Positions 20,195 through 29,822 are shown, numbered from the stretch's first letter. The stretch: 64,000 nucleotides of DNA from Acidimicrobiales bacterium (GCA_025362585.1 JANYFR010000054.1:1-64000), one strand, 5' to 3'. Made by a program: numbers and translations. Notes: generated by a model from the sequence alone, not told the origin.

Positions 20195-20970
20195 CCCATT
20201 GCGTGGGCGCCGCCGTCGACGTGGATGATCGACGCGGAGGTCGCGCGCATCAATGGTGAGAGCAGGGCCACGGCGGTGTCGGCGACGGCGCTCGAGTCGT
20301 AGACGTCCCAACCGAGCGGTGCCCGTTCGTCCCACGTGTCTTCGAACTGGTCGAAACCGGGTATGGACTTGGCGGCGACGGTGCGGATCGGACCGGCGGC
20401 GAGCATGTTCACCCGGATCCTGTCCGGACCGACCTCTCGTGCGATGTAGCGCCCCAGTGATTCGAGGCCGGCCTTCATGACGCCCATCCAGTCGTACATC
20501 GGGTAGGCGCGCGAGGCATCGAAGTCGAGCGCGACGACCGAGGCGCCCCCGAGCGCCTCACTCTTTTGCAGCAGCGGTCGAAAGGCCCCGACCAGCGCGG
20601 CGAGAGAGTAGGTGGAGACCTGCATCGCGGTCGCGACGTCGGCAAAGGGCGCCACGAACATGCCGCTGCCGAGACAGGTCGGCGGCGCGTAGCCAATCGC
20701 GTGGACCAGACCGTCGAGGCGACCGAAGCGCTGCGCGACCTCGTGCGCGGCGGCCTCGATCTGACCGACGTCGGTGACGTCGAGTTCGATGATCTCGCCG
20801 ACGTCACCGAGCTTTCGCGCGGTGCGCCGGGTCAACGACGTGCCGCGCCCGGCCCCCGAGAGTGCGACCGTGGCCCCCTCTTCGAGGGCCCGCTTGGCAA
20901 TCCCGAAGGCCAGTGAGTCGTCGGTGAGTACACCGGTGACGAGGATTCGGTGATCAGTGAGTAGTCCCAT
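20191..20970 (-). CDS. fabI: Enoyl-[ACP] reductase, InhA/FabI type
   Basis: ILVTGVLTDDSLAFGIAKRALEEGA, YDWMGVMKAGLESLGRYIAREVG, LAAGPIRTVAAKSI, DERAPLGWDV, VDGGAHAMG. Start at internal ATG with TACGCT-N6-ATG upstream. Confidence 0.93.
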   Translation of the reverse strand: MGLLTDHRILVTGVLTDDSLAFGIAKRALEEGATVALSGAGRGTSLTRRTARKLGDVGEIIELDVTDVGQIEAAAHEVAQRFGRLDGLVHAIGYAPPTCLGSGMFVAPFADVATAMQVSTYSLAALVGAFRPLLQKSEALGGASVVALDFDASRAYPMYDWMGVMKAGLESLGRYIAREVGPDRIRVNMLAAGPIRTVAAKSIPGFDQFEDTWDERAPLGWDVYDSSAVADTAVALLSPLMRATSASIIHVDGGAHAMG

Positions 20971-20976
20971 ATTGTT

Positions 20977-20982
20977 AGCGTA
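20977..20982 (-). promoter_or_regulatory. -10 box TACGCT, 6 nt before fabI ATG
   Basis: TACGCT-AACAAT-ATG on the minus strand. Confidence 0.6.
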
Positions 20983-21013
20983 CTTCTCAACTTCTATTTC
21001 TTCGAGGACGACT

Positions 21014-21655
21014 ATGGCGACTGTGGGCATACTGGGCGGAACCGGACCGGCCGGACGAGGCGTGGCGTTACGCCTCGCGAGCGCCGGTCACGACGTGGTG
21101 ATCGGCTCACGCGACGCCGAGCGCGCGACCACGACCGTCAACGCAATGGACGTGCGCGGGGGTACCGTGGTCGGCGCCTCCAATGAAGAGGCCGCGTCGT
21201 GCGAACTGGTCGTCGTCGCCACGCCGTGGGACTCGGCGATCGCGACCGTCACGTCGCTGCGGGGACCGTTGGCGGCAAAGACCGTCGTCTCCATGGTCAA
21301 CGCCCTCGCGCGCGAGGGACGCGAGATGGTACCGCTCTATCCGCCGCGCGGCTCCATGGCCGCCCAAATCGCCTTCGCCCTGCCCGACAGCACGATCGTC
21401 GGTGCGTTCCACCACCTACCGGCCTCAATGATGCAGGACCACGATAGTGGGCTCGAGGCCGACGTGATTATCTTCTCGGACTCCGACGTCGCGCGCACGC
21501 AGGTCGCCTCGTTGGTCGACCAGATGCCGGGGCTGCGCGCGGTGATCGCCGGCTCGATGTCCCTCGCGAGCGCCATCGAGGCCTTCACCGCGGTCGCCGC
21601 GTCGATCAACATCCGCCACCGCGTGCACAGCTACGTGAAGATAGCGGGGCTGTAA
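21014..21655 (+). CDS. npdG: NADPH-dependent F420 reductase
   Basis: VGILGGTGPAGRGVALRLASAGHDVVIGSRDAERA, VVVATPWDS, GAFHHLPA; classic FNO/NpdG layout. Confidence 0.88.
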   Translation: MATVGILGGTGPAGRGVALRLASAGHDVVIGSRDAERATTTVNAMDVRGGTVVGASNEEAASCELVVVATPWDSAIATVTSLRGPLAAKTVVSMVNALAREGREMVPLYPPRGSMAAQIAFALPDSTIVGAFHHLPASMMQDHDSGLEADVIIFSDSDVARTQVASLVDQMPGLRAVIAGSMSLASAIEAFTAVAASINIRHRVHSYVKIAGL

Positions 21656-21660
21656 TCGCG

Positions 21661-22782
21661 ATGCGCCTCTTCGACAGTGCCCGCGAGGGGGTCTTCGCGC
21701 TCGACGTGGGACCGGTCGTGACGATGTACAGCTGCGGGATTACGCCCTACGACGCGGCCCACCTCGGCCACGCCTTCGTCTACCTCACGTTCGACGTGCT
21801 CCAACGTCGGTTGCGCGACGCCGGCTACGAGACGCGCTGCGTACGTAACGTCACCGACGTCGACGACGACATCTTGCGCAAGGCCCGCGAGCTGGGCGTC
21901 AACTACCTCGACCTCGCGGCCCAGGAGATGGCGACGTTCGAGCGTGACATGGCGTTGATCAACCTGTTGGCGGTCCACGCCGAGCCCCGGGCGACCGGCG
22001 CCATTCCCGAGATCCTCACCCTGATTGGCCAGACGTTCGATCAGGGCATCGCCTACGAGGTCGACGGGTTCGTCTACTTCGAGGTGTCCAAGTTTCCCCG
22101 ATTCGGCCAGGTGAGCCACGCCAGTCGCGACCTCATGATCGAACTCGCGTCGATCCACGGCGGACGGCCCGAGGACCCGCGCAAGCGGGACCCCCTCGAC
22201 TTCGTCTTATGGCAGCCCTCACTCGAGGACGAGCCGGCCTGGGAGTCGCGCTGGGGCGCCGGTCGGCCCGGCTGGCACATTGAGTGCTCGGCGCTGGCAC
22301 TGCGCGACCTGGGCGTGACCGTCGACGTGCACGGTGGCGGCCGCGACCTCGCCTTCCCGCATCACGAGTGTGAAGCAGCCCAGAGCGAGTCGGTGACCGG
22401 TGCCCCGTTCGTGAAGCATTGGTTGCACGTTGGACTGGTCGGTCTCGGTGGCACGAAGATGTCGAAGTCCCTCGGCAACCTGGTGTTCGTCAGTGAACTG
22501 GCGAAGCTCGCCGAACCGGCGGCGGTGCGACTGGCCATGCTCAACCAGCACTACCGCGAAGACTGGGAGTGGCGCGACGAACTGCTCTCGCTGGCCGTGT
22601 CGAGGTTGTCAACGTGGCGCTCGACGTTGACGACCGGACGAGCGAGTTCGGTGCTCGACGATGTGCGCGGCGCACTCGACGACGACCTCAACTGTCCCGC
22701 GGCCCTTCGCTGCATTGACGACGCGGCCCATGCGGGCTACGGGGTCGCTCGCGCCGCGGCGCTCTTGGGCATTAACCTTTGA
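21661..22782 (+). CDS. mshC: Cysteine:1D-myo-inositol 2-amino-2-deoxy-glucopyranoside ligase (mycothiol synthesis)
   Basis: CysRS-like with MshC hallmark CGITPYDAAHLGHA, GRPGWHIECSALAL, GGGRDLAFPHHECEAAQ, KMSKSLGN; short C-terminus lacking the CysRS anticodon domain. Confidence 0.88.
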   Translation: MRLFDSAREGVFALDVGPVVTMYSCGITPYDAAHLGHAFVYLTFDVLQRRLRDAGYETRCVRNVTDVDDDILRKARELGVNYLDLAAQEMATFERDMALINLLAVHAEPRATGAIPEILTLIGQTFDQGIAYEVDGFVYFEVSKFPRFGQVSHASRDLMIELASIHGGRPEDPRKRDPLDFVLWQPSLEDEPAWESRWGAGRPGWHIECSALALRDLGVTVDVHGGGRDLAFPHHECEAAQSESVTGAPFVKHWLHVGLVGLGGTKMSKSLGNLVFVSELAKLAEPAAVRLAMLNQHYREDWEWRDELLSLAVSRLSTWRSTLTTGRASSVLDDVRGALDDDLNCPAALRCIDDAAHAGYGVARAAALLGINL

Positions 22783-22798
22783 GTAACGAAAGGCCCTG

Positions 22799-24778
22799 AT
22801 GTCCGAGATCGACGTCGTACTCCCTGACGGCAGCGCTCGGACGTTGCCCGAGGGCTCGACGGCGCTGGACCTGGCGGCCCAGATCGGCAAACGACTGGCG
22901 AAGGACGCGCTCTGCGCCGACGTGAACGGTGACCTGCTCGACCTCAACGTCGCCCTGCCACCGGGGGCCCTGGTGTCCATCGTGACCCCCGCGAGCGCCC
23001 GGGGGCGAGAGGTGCTGCGTCACTCGACGGCCCACGTCCTCGCCCAGGCCGTGACGCGACTCTGGCCCGGCGCGCACTTCGCTATCGGACCGTCGATCGA
23101 GAACGGTTTCTACTACGACTTTGCCCTGCCCGACGACGGGCGCTTCAGCGACGACGACCTCGAACGCCTCGAGGCCGAGATGCGCGTCATTGTCAACGAG
23201 GACCAGCCGTTCGACCGATCCGAGCACACCATCGAAGAGGGCCTCGAGCTCTTCCGCGACCAGCCCTTCAAGGTCGAGATCATCAATGCGGTCGCCCTGG
23301 GCGCCAGTGAAGAGGACCTCACCGAGGTCGCGAGCCCGTCGGTCGTGTCGGCGTACGCGAACTCTGCGCGCTTCGTCGACCTCTGTCGGGGACCGCACGT
23401 GCCGTCGACGGCGCGTCTCGGTCACTTTAAACTGATGCGCGTCGCCGGCGCGTACTGGCGCGGCGACGAGAAGAACCAGCAGCTCCAGCGCGTCTACGGC
23501 ACCGCCTGGGAGTCCGCGGCGGCGCTCGACGCCCACCTCCTTCAGCTCGTCGAGGCCGAGAAGCGCGACCATCGCCGGCTCGCGGTCGACCTGGACCTGC
23601 TCAGTTTCCCCCACGAGCTCGGTGGCGGTCTGGCGGTGTGGCACCCCAAGGGCGGCATTGTGCGTAAGCAGATGGAGGACTACAGCCGCGAGCGACACCT
23701 GCACGGCGGCTACCAGTTCGTCGTGACGCCCCACCTCGCCAACGAGCGACTCTTCGAGACGTCGGGTCACCTCGGATTCTACAGGGACGGCATGTACCCG
23801 CCGATGGAACTCGACAACGGCACGTACTACATGAAGCCGATGAACTGCCCGATGCACTGCCTCATCTACAAGAGCCGTCCCCGCAGCTATCGCGAGCTGC
23901 CACTGCGACTGTTCGAGCTCGGCACGGTCTATCGCTACGAACGGGCCGGCACGCTGCACGGTCTGATGCGCATTCGCGGCTTTACGCAAGACGACAGCCA
24001 CATCTACTGCACCGCCGATCAACTCCAGGACGAGATTGCCTCGCTGCTCGAGTTCGTCATGAGCGTGCTGCGCGCCTTCGGCTTCAGCGACTTCACGGCC
24101 AACCTGTCGACCAAAAATCCTGCGAAGTACGTGGGCGGTCATGAGATTTGGGAACAGTCGACCGAGGCGTTGCGCCTCGCGCTCGAACGATTCGGCCTCT
24201 CCTACGAGGTGAAGAAGGGGGACGCCGCCTTCTACGGACCGAAGATCGACATTGACGTCCGAGACGCGATCGGTCGGACGTGGCAGTTGAGCACCATTCA
24301 GTGTGACTTCAATTCCCCCGAGCGCTTCGAATTGGAGTACGTGGGCGCCGACAATCAGCGTCACCGGCCCATCATGCTGCACCGCGCGCTCTTCGGTTCC
24401 ATCGAGCGATTCTTTGGCGTCGTACTCGAGCACTACGCCGGCAATCTGCCGACCTGGCTCTGCGCCGAGCAGGTGCGCGTGCTCGGCGTGCGCGACGATC
24501 ACGACGCCTACGCCACCGCGGTGGCCGCGAGCCTCGCCGCACACGACGTGCGCGTTAGCACCGACGTCGCGACCGAGCCACTCGGTTCGCGTATCCGCAA
24601 GGCGAAGTTGGAAAAGATCCCCTACATCCTCGTCGTGGGTGACGACGACGTCGCGAAGACGACGATCGGCGTCAACGCCCGCGGTTCCAACGACCCCGAG
24701 CGCGGCGTCAGGCTCGATGCGTTCACGACGCGCCTCACCCTCGAGATCGCCGACCACGGATCGCCCGAGGATCACTAG
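22799..24778 (+). CDS. thrS: Threonyl-tRNA synthetase
   Basis: TGS domain, HSTAHVLAQA, MKPMNCPMHC, RIRGFTQDDSHIYC, HRALFGSIERF. Confidence 0.97.
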   Translation: MSEIDVVLPDGSARTLPEGSTALDLAAQIGKRLAKDALCADVNGDLLDLNVALPPGALVSIVTPASARGREVLRHSTAHVLAQAVTRLWPGAHFAIGPSIENGFYYDFALPDDGRFSDDDLERLEAEMRVIVNEDQPFDRSEHTIEEGLELFRDQPFKVEIINAVALGASEEDLTEVASPSVVSAYANSARFVDLCRGPHVPSTARLGHFKLMRVAGAYWRGDEKNQQLQRVYGTAWESAAALDAHLLQLVEAEKRDHRRLAVDLDLLSFPHELGGGLAVWHPKGGIVRKQMEDYSRERHLHGGYQFVVTPHLANERLFETSGHLGFYRDGMYPPMELDNGTYYMKPMNCPMHCLIYKSRPRSYRELPLRLFELGTVYRYERAGTLHGLMRIRGFTQDDSHIYCTADQLQDEIASLLEFVMSVLRAFGFSDFTANLSTKNPAKYVGGHEIWEQSTEALRLALERFGLSYEVKKGDAAFYGPKIDIDVRDAIGRTWQLSTIQCDFNSPERFELEYVGADNQRHRPIMLHRALFGSIERFFGVVLEHYAGNLPTWLCAEQVRVLGVRDDHDAYATAVAASLAAHDVRVSTDVATEPLGSRIRKAKLEKIPYILVVGDDDVAKTTIGVNARGSNDPERGVRLDAFTTRLTLEIADHGSPEDH

Positions 24779-25278
24779 TGGCCCTCGAGCGCTTCTCGGC
24801 GGCCTGGCGTGAAGGGTACGTGACGAGCGTCTCGGCGACGAACAACACCGTTGACGACGGCGTCTGCGTCTTCTGCGCCCTCGGGCGTGAACCGATCGAC
24901 GAGTCGACGGGGGTGCTCGTGCGCACCGAACTCAGTTACGTCGTCCTGAACGCCTTTCCCTACGGATCGGGCCACCTGCTGGTGCTGCCGCGGCGCCACG
25001 TCGCCGACCTCTGGGACCTCACCGAGGACGAGTACGCGGACTTCTTCGCCACCCAGCGCCGGGCCGTCGTCGCGACGCAGCGGGCCTACGGTCCCGACGG
25101 CATGAACGTTGGGATGAATCTCGGCCAGGCCGGCGGTGCCGGGATTCCCAAGCATCTTCACGGTCACGTCCTGCCGCGCTGGAACGGCGACACCAACTTC
25201 ATGACCACCATCGGGGAGACCAGAGTTTTGCCCGAATCGCTGGCGTCGACGTGGCAAAAGGTGCACGCGGAGCTCTAG
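24778..25278 (+). CDS. HIT-family hydrolase
   Basis: FCALGRE, VLPRRHVADL, NVGMNLGQAGGAGIPKHLHGHVLPRW. Confidence 0.93.
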   Translation: MALERFSAAWREGYVTSVSATNNTVDDGVCVFCALGREPIDESTGVLVRTELSYVVLNAFPYGSGHLLVLPRRHVADLWDLTEDEYADFFATQRRAVVATQRAYGPDGMNVGMNLGQAGGAGIPKHLHGHVLPRWNGDTNFMTTIGETRVLPESLASTWQKVHAEL

Positions 25279-25331
25279 GGGGCCGCGCGGACGCTGTTTC
25301 GTTAGACTTTGGGTGAAGATCCGGAGGATCG

Positions 25332-25997
25332 ATGCTCGACGGAAACTTTAGGCAGTCGGTGGAGACGGTGACCCTGCCCGTCGGTCGCTGGCTCGTGCGA
25401 ATCGGATTCTCCGCCGACGTCCTCACCTCGTCGGGACTGGTCTTCTCCTGCGCCACGGCCTGGGCCATCGCCACCGGTCACCACTGGTTCGCCGCGGCGT
25501 TGCTCACCCTCACTGGTTTTCACGACCTGTTCGACGGCCCCGTCGCCAAGGCCTCCAAGCGCGCCAGCCAGCGGGGCAGTTTCTTCGACTCGGTCGTCGA
25601 CCGCGTCACCGACTCGGTGCTGCTCGGCGGCGTCGCCTACTACCTCATCGCCCAACACCACGGCCAACTGGCTCTCCTACCCTTCGCCATTCTCACGACG
25701 ACCTACATGATCTCCTACCAGCGCTCGAAGGCCGAGAGCCTGGGACTGAGTGCCAAGGGCGGCCTCATGGAGCGGGCCGAACGGATGATCCTGCTCGGGG
25801 TCGGTCTGCTCGCGAAGTCGATCTTCCTGCCGATCCTCTGGGTGATGTTGGTGCTCACCGCCATGACCGCCGCCGGCCGCTTCGTGCGTATTTGGCAGGC
25901 CGCCGCCAGCCCCGAACCGCCGTCGTTCCAGCCGGGTCGGATCCACCACCACAGCAGTCGACTGCGTCGAGGGGTCAGCCGCACCTCTCGCCGCTAA
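25332..25997 (+). CDS. pgsA: CDP-alcohol phosphatidyltransferase, phosphatidylinositol-phosphate synthase-like
   Basis: CDP-OH-P motif HDLFDGPVAKASKRASQRGSFFDSVVDRVTD; position between HIT and patA/pimA as in mycobacteria. Confidence 0.88.
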   Translation: MLDGNFRQSVETVTLPVGRWLVRIGFSADVLTSSGLVFSCATAWAIATGHHWFAAALLTLTGFHDLFDGPVAKASKRASQRGSFFDSVVDRVTDSVLLGGVAYYLIAQHHGQLALLPFAILTTTYMISYQRSKAESLGLSAKGGLMERAERMILLGVGLLAKSIFLPILWVMLVLTAMTAAGRFVRIWQAAASPEPPSFQPGRIHHHSSRLRRGVSRTSRR

Positions 25998-25999
25998 CG

Positions 26000-26887
26000 A
26001 TGGCTCCGACCGCGCGCGTTGTCCTGTTCAAGTCCCTCGGGTCGGTCCTCGAGACGTTGCCCGAACGCGTCGACGTCGCGGTGGCGCGCGCGGCCGCGAA
26101 CGGTTTCGGTCGCTGCTCCACGGTCGCGCGGGGCAACCTGCGCACCAACCTCGCCCACGCGCTGGCGCCCGCCGGAGGAGTCGTTGACGACGAGGTCCTG
26201 GACCGGTTCACGGACCGCGCCTTCTCCAGCTACGGCCAGTACTGGGCGGAGAGTGCGAAGTTGCCCGGCATGGTGCCGGCGAACGTGTTCTCGCGCTTTC
26301 GCATTGGCGAGGGCCTCGAGCATCTCTTGGACGCGAGGGCGAAGGGCCGCGGCACGGTGATCGCCCTCCCGCATATCGGCAGCTGGGAGTGGGGTGGGTC
26401 GTACCTCAACTCGCTCGGCCTGGGTATGACCGCGGTCGCCGAGGACCTCGAACCGGCGGCGCTCTTCGAGTGGTTCAAGAAGAAGCGCGAGTCGATCGGG
26501 ATCCGGATCGAGCCGCTCGACGAACACGCCGGCACGGTGCTACTCCAAACCTTGAGAGACGGGGGTGTGGTGGGGCTGCTCTGTGACCGCGACATCCAGC
26601 ACAACGGTATCGAGGTCGAGTTCTTCTCCGAGCGCGTCACCATCCCCGCCGGCCCCGCGACCTTGGCCCTGCGCACCGGCGCGACGCTCGTGGCGGCGGC
26701 CTGCTACTCGGGCCCGGGTCGCGACCACTTCGCCGTGATCACCCCGCCAATCCCGGTCCAGCGTGAAGGACGCCTGCGCGAGGACGTCACGCGCGTCACC
26801 CAGCTGGTCGCCACGCAGCTCGAAGGACTGATCCGGCGCGCGCCCGAGCAGTGGCACGTGCTCCAGCCGCGCTTCGCGGCAGAGTGA
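26000..26887 (+). CDS. patA: Phosphatidylinositol mannoside acyltransferase (LPLAT family)
   Basis: LPHIGSWEWGG (HX4E), lauroyl/PIM acyltransferase layout; flanked by pgsA and pimA. Confidence 0.87.
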   Translation: MAPTARVVLFKSLGSVLETLPERVDVAVARAAANGFGRCSTVARGNLRTNLAHALAPAGGVVDDEVLDRFTDRAFSSYGQYWAESAKLPGMVPANVFSRFRIGEGLEHLLDARAKGRGTVIALPHIGSWEWGGSYLNSLGLGMTAVAEDLEPAALFEWFKKKRESIGIRIEPLDEHAGTVLLQTLRDGGVVGLLCDRDIQHNGIEVEFFSERVTIPAGPATLALRTGATLVAAACYSGPGRDHFAVITPPIPVQREGRLREDVTRVTQLVATQLEGLIRRAPEQWHVLQPRFAAE

Positions 26888-27987
26888 TGCGCGTCGCCCT
26901 GGTGTCGCCCTACGCGCTGAGTCTCTTTGGCGGCGTCCAGGAGCAGACCCTCGCGATGAGCCGCGAACTGGCGAGCCGTGGCCACCAGGTGCTGATCGTC
27001 GCGCCCGGCGCTGGTGACGAGCGAAGTTACGACACGCCGGCGACGATCCGGCGCTTCGGCCACCCGTGGTCGTGGCCGGCCAACGGCTCGCGGGCCCCGC
27101 TCACCCTGTCGCCCCTCGCGACGCGTCGCGCCTGGTTCGCGGTCGAGCACTTCAGTCCCGACGTCGTGCACTTCCACGAGCCCTTCGCACCCCTGATCGG
27201 ATGGGGCGTGCTGCGCACCCACCGGGTGCCGGCCGTGGGTACCTTTCACCGCAGCGGTGGGGGACCGGCACTCGCCCTCACGCGGCCCCTGCTCGGACGG
27301 CTCGCCCGAGACCTCGACGCCACCGTCGCGGTGAGCAGTTCGGCCGCGACGACCATTAACCGAGCGTGCGGACTCGAACCGACGGTCCTCTACAACGGAC
27401 TCGAGACGTCGCGCTTCACCGAGTTCGCCCGGGAGCGGAGCGACGACGTGGTGCTCGTCTGTGTGGGACGGCTCGAAAAGCGCAAGGGCGTCGCGACGGC
27501 GATTCGCGCCGTCATCTCGCACAACGCCCGCAGCGCCGATCCGTGGCGCCTGGTCGTGGTCGGCGAGGGGACCGAGCGCGTTGCGCTCGAGGAGGCGGCC
27601 CGTGGCGACGCGAGCGTCCACTTCGTCGGCGCCGTGGGCGAAGTGGAGAAGCGACGCTGGCTGCGCCGGGCGAGCGCGGTGCTGTGCCCGGCGCTGCACG
27701 GCGAGAGTTTCGGCCTCGTGGTGCTCGAAGCCATGGCGAGCGAGGTCCCCGCCGTCGTGAGTGACATCCCGGGCTATCGCGAGGCGGCCCACGGCCACGC
27801 CACGCTCTTCGCGCCGGGCGACGATCGCGCGCTCGAGCGCGCGATCACCACCGCGATTGAGGGGGCGAACGACGAGACACTCGCTGCGGCGCGGCGCCAC
27901 GCCGAGGGGTGGTCCATGGTCTCGCTGTGCGACGCCTACGAGGCGATCTACGCGAGTGCGCGCGAGCGATTCGACGGGGGCAGGTAG
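26887..27987 (+). CDS. pimA: Phosphatidylinositol mannosyltransferase (GT4)
   Basis: MRVALVSPYALSLFGGVQEQTLAMSRELASRGH, VHFHEPFAPLIGW, GRLEKRKGVATAIRA, ESFGLVVLEAMA. Confidence 0.92.
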   Translation: MRVALVSPYALSLFGGVQEQTLAMSRELASRGHQVLIVAPGAGDERSYDTPATIRRFGHPWSWPANGSRAPLTLSPLATRRAWFAVEHFSPDVVHFHEPFAPLIGWGVLRTHRVPAVGTFHRSGGGPALALTRPLLGRLARDLDATVAVSSSAATTINRACGLEPTVLYNGLETSRFTEFARERSDDVVLVCVGRLEKRKGVATAIRAVISHNARSADPWRLVVVGEGTERVALEEAARGDASVHFVGAVGEVEKRRWLRRASAVLCPALHGESFGLVVLEAMASEVPAVVSDIPGYREAAHGHATLFAPGDDRALERAITTAIEGANDETLAAARRHAEGWSMVSLCDAYEAIYASARERFDGGR

Positions 27988-27990
27988 CCT
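27985..27990 (+). promoter_or_regulatory. -10 box TAGCCT, 6 nt before GTG of the M48-like gene
   Basis: TAGCCT-TTACCC-GTG. Confidence 0.6.
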
Positions 27991-27996
27991 TTACCC

Positions 27997-28899
27997 GTGG
28001 CCAATAAGCAACGTTCGCGCTCGCGCAAGTCCGGTCCGTCGCGGGACCGAACACCGCACTTCGTGGCGCCCGTGCTCGATCCGACCTGGCAGAGCCCCTA
28101 CGCCCCCTCAATCGCCGAGCGCGACGCCAACGCCCACGCGGTGCGGTCATTCGCAATGCGCAAGAAACTGCCCCAGACCATTGCCGTCGTGGTCGTGGTG
28201 CTCGCGCTGGTGGTGGGCGCGGTCGCGATGTGGTGGCTCGCACTACTGGGCCTGCTGCTCGCGATCCTCTTCTTCGTCGATCTTCGCCGTTCGCTCGCCG
28301 GCTTCGACAAACGCGGCCAGGTGCTCTCGAGCCAAGTCGCCGCCCAGTTCCGGGCCGGGGGGACCGCCAAGGACCGACTGCGCCTTTCGACGGTGCTCGA
28401 CCGGCTGGGCCCCACCTTCGGCGTCGACCACGTGTCGACATTCATCATCGAAGAGCCGGGCTACAACGCGACCCTGGTGCCCGACGAGACGGGCCTGTCG
28501 TTGTTCGTCACGAGCGGGCTGGTGGCCGACTTCGAGCTCATCGAACTCGAGGGCGTCGTCGCGCACTGCCTCGCGCGCCAGCGGCTCGGGCTGCTCGAGC
28601 GCCAGAGTGTCTCGGCGGTCTCGAACCTCAGCGACGCCGCGCGAGCCGCGCTCGCCGGGCCGGGTATGGCCTACCGGGCCGACGAAGTGGCCGCCGCCTC
28701 GATTCGCTACCCCCTCGGCATTGCCGGGGCGTTGCGCCGATGCGAGCGTCAGATGCCGCGAGCGTCGTCGTTCTTCGCGACGCCGAACTTCGCGCAGTGG
28801 CGCTGGACCTGGTTCGACGTCTGGGCCGATCGGGCCGAGCGCGACCTCGCGGACCTCGACGACGTGGAGTTGCGGGCCCTCGCCCTCGAGGAGTGGTGA
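27997..28899 (+). CDS. Membrane protein, degenerate M48/HtpX-like (candidate pseudoprotease)
   Basis: Long TM region (TIAVVVVVLALVVGAVAMWWLALLGLLLAILFFV), then LFVTSGLVADFELIELEGVVAHCLARQRLG aligning by eye to HtpX-type TTGLL..ELEAVLAHELAH with HExxH replaced by HCLAR; downstream YRADEVAAASIRYPLGIAGALRRC resembles the ExxAD-AA region. Confidence 0.65.
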   Translation: MANKQRSRSRKSGPSRDRTPHFVAPVLDPTWQSPYAPSIAERDANAHAVRSFAMRKKLPQTIAVVVVVLALVVGAVAMWWLALLGLLLAILFFVDLRRSLAGFDKRGQVLSSQVAAQFRAGGTAKDRLRLSTVLDRLGPTFGVDHVSTFIIEEPGYNATLVPDETGLSLFVTSGLVADFELIELEGVVAHCLARQRLGLLERQSVSAVSNLSDAARAALAGPGMAYRADEVAAASIRYPLGIAGALRRCERQMPRASSFFATPNFAQWRWTWFDVWADRAERDLADLDDVELRALALEEW

Positions 28900-28913
28900 G
28901 CAACGTCGAAGGT

Positions 28914-28919
28914 TAGGCT
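28914..28919 (+). promoter_or_regulatory. -10 box TAGGCT, 6 nt before pdxS ATG
   Basis: TAGGCT-GAGGTT-ATG. Confidence 0.6.
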
Positions 28920-28925
28920 GAGGTT

Positions 28926-29822
28926 ATGAGTTTCTCGCCCGACCCCTCCACCGTGGGCTCCGCGCTCGTCAAGCGCGGCCTCGCCGACATGTTGCGCGGC
29001 GGCGTCATCATGGACGTCGTCAACCCCGAGCAGGCCAAGATTGCGGAAGACGCCGGCGCCGTCGCGGTGATGGCCCTCGAGCGCGTCCCATCGGACATCC
29101 GCCGTGACGGAGGCGTCGCGCGCATGAGCGACCCCCAGATGATTCAAGAGATCCAGGCGACGGTCACCATTCCGGTCATGGCGAAAGCCCGCATTGGTCA
29201 CTTCGCCGAGGCCCAGGTCCTGCAGTCGCTCGACGTTGACTACATCGACGAGTCCGAGGTCCTGACCCCCGCCGACGAAGAGCACCACATCGACAAGTGG
29301 GGCTTCACCGTCCCCTTCGTCTGTGGCGCCACCAACCTGGGCGAGGCGTTGCGTCGAATCGCCGAGGGTGCCTGTCTCATTCGTTCCAAGGGCGAAGCCG
29401 GGACCGGTAACGTCGTCGAAGCGGTACGCCACCTGCGCACGATCAACAGTCAAATGCGCCGACTCCACGCGGCCGACGCCGCCGAGCTCTACGCCATGGC
29501 GAAGGAGCTCGGGGCTCCACTAGCCCTCGTCCAAGAGGTCGCCGCCACCGGCAAGCTGCCCGTGCCGCTCTTCTGCGCCGGGGGGATCTCCACGCCGGCC
29601 GACGCGTCGCTCGTTCTCCAGTTGGGTGCCGAGGCCGTCTTCGTCGGATCGGGCATCTTCAAGAGCGATGACCCCGTGCGCATGGCCGAAGCGATCGTCG
29701 AGGCGACGACCCACTACCTCGACGCCGACGCCGTGACCAAAGTGTCCACCGGTCTGGGCGCCGCCATGAAGGGCATCGAGACCGCCTCCCTCGAACAGCG
29801 ACTCGCCGAGCGCGGCTGGTAA
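28926..29822 (+). CDS. pdxS: Pyridoxal 5'-phosphate synthase lyase subunit
   Basis: [46 protein letters not shown]; near-identical to the family consensus. Confidence 0.98.
   Translation: MSFSPDPSTVGSALVKRGLADMLRGGVIMDVVNPEQAKIAEDAGAVAVMALERVPSDIRRDGGVARMSDPQMIQEIQATVTIPVMAKARIGHFAEAQVLQSLDVDYIDESEVLTPADEEHHIDKWGFTVPFVCGATNLGEALRRIAEGACLIRSKGEAGTGNVVEAVRHLRTINSQMRRLHAADAAELYAMAKELGAPLALVQEVAATGKLPVPLFCAGGISTPADASLVLQLGAEAVFVGSGIFKSDDPVRMAEAIVEATTHYLDADAVTKVSTGLGAAMKGIETASLEQRLAERGW

Noticed and set aside
20983-21013. AT-rich tract upstream of npdG as a clear -10/-35 promoter
   Set aside because: No convincing hexamer pair at a sensible distance on the plus strand; only the minus-strand fabI -10 could be supported.
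22783-22798. T-box or riboswitch upstream of thrS or alaS
   Set aside because: The gap before thrS is only 16 bp, and alaS has a leaderless-type promoter 4 bp after rarA; no room for a leader RNA.
22772-24775. 667-aa ORF antisense to thrS, and similar long antisense ORFs (e.g. 39846..41696, 1170..2654, 42696..44360, 38234..39883)
   Set aside because: Sense strands encode unmistakable housekeeping proteins; the antisense translations are low-complexity Arg/Val/Glu/Asp/Gly-rich, as expected from high-GC codon bias.
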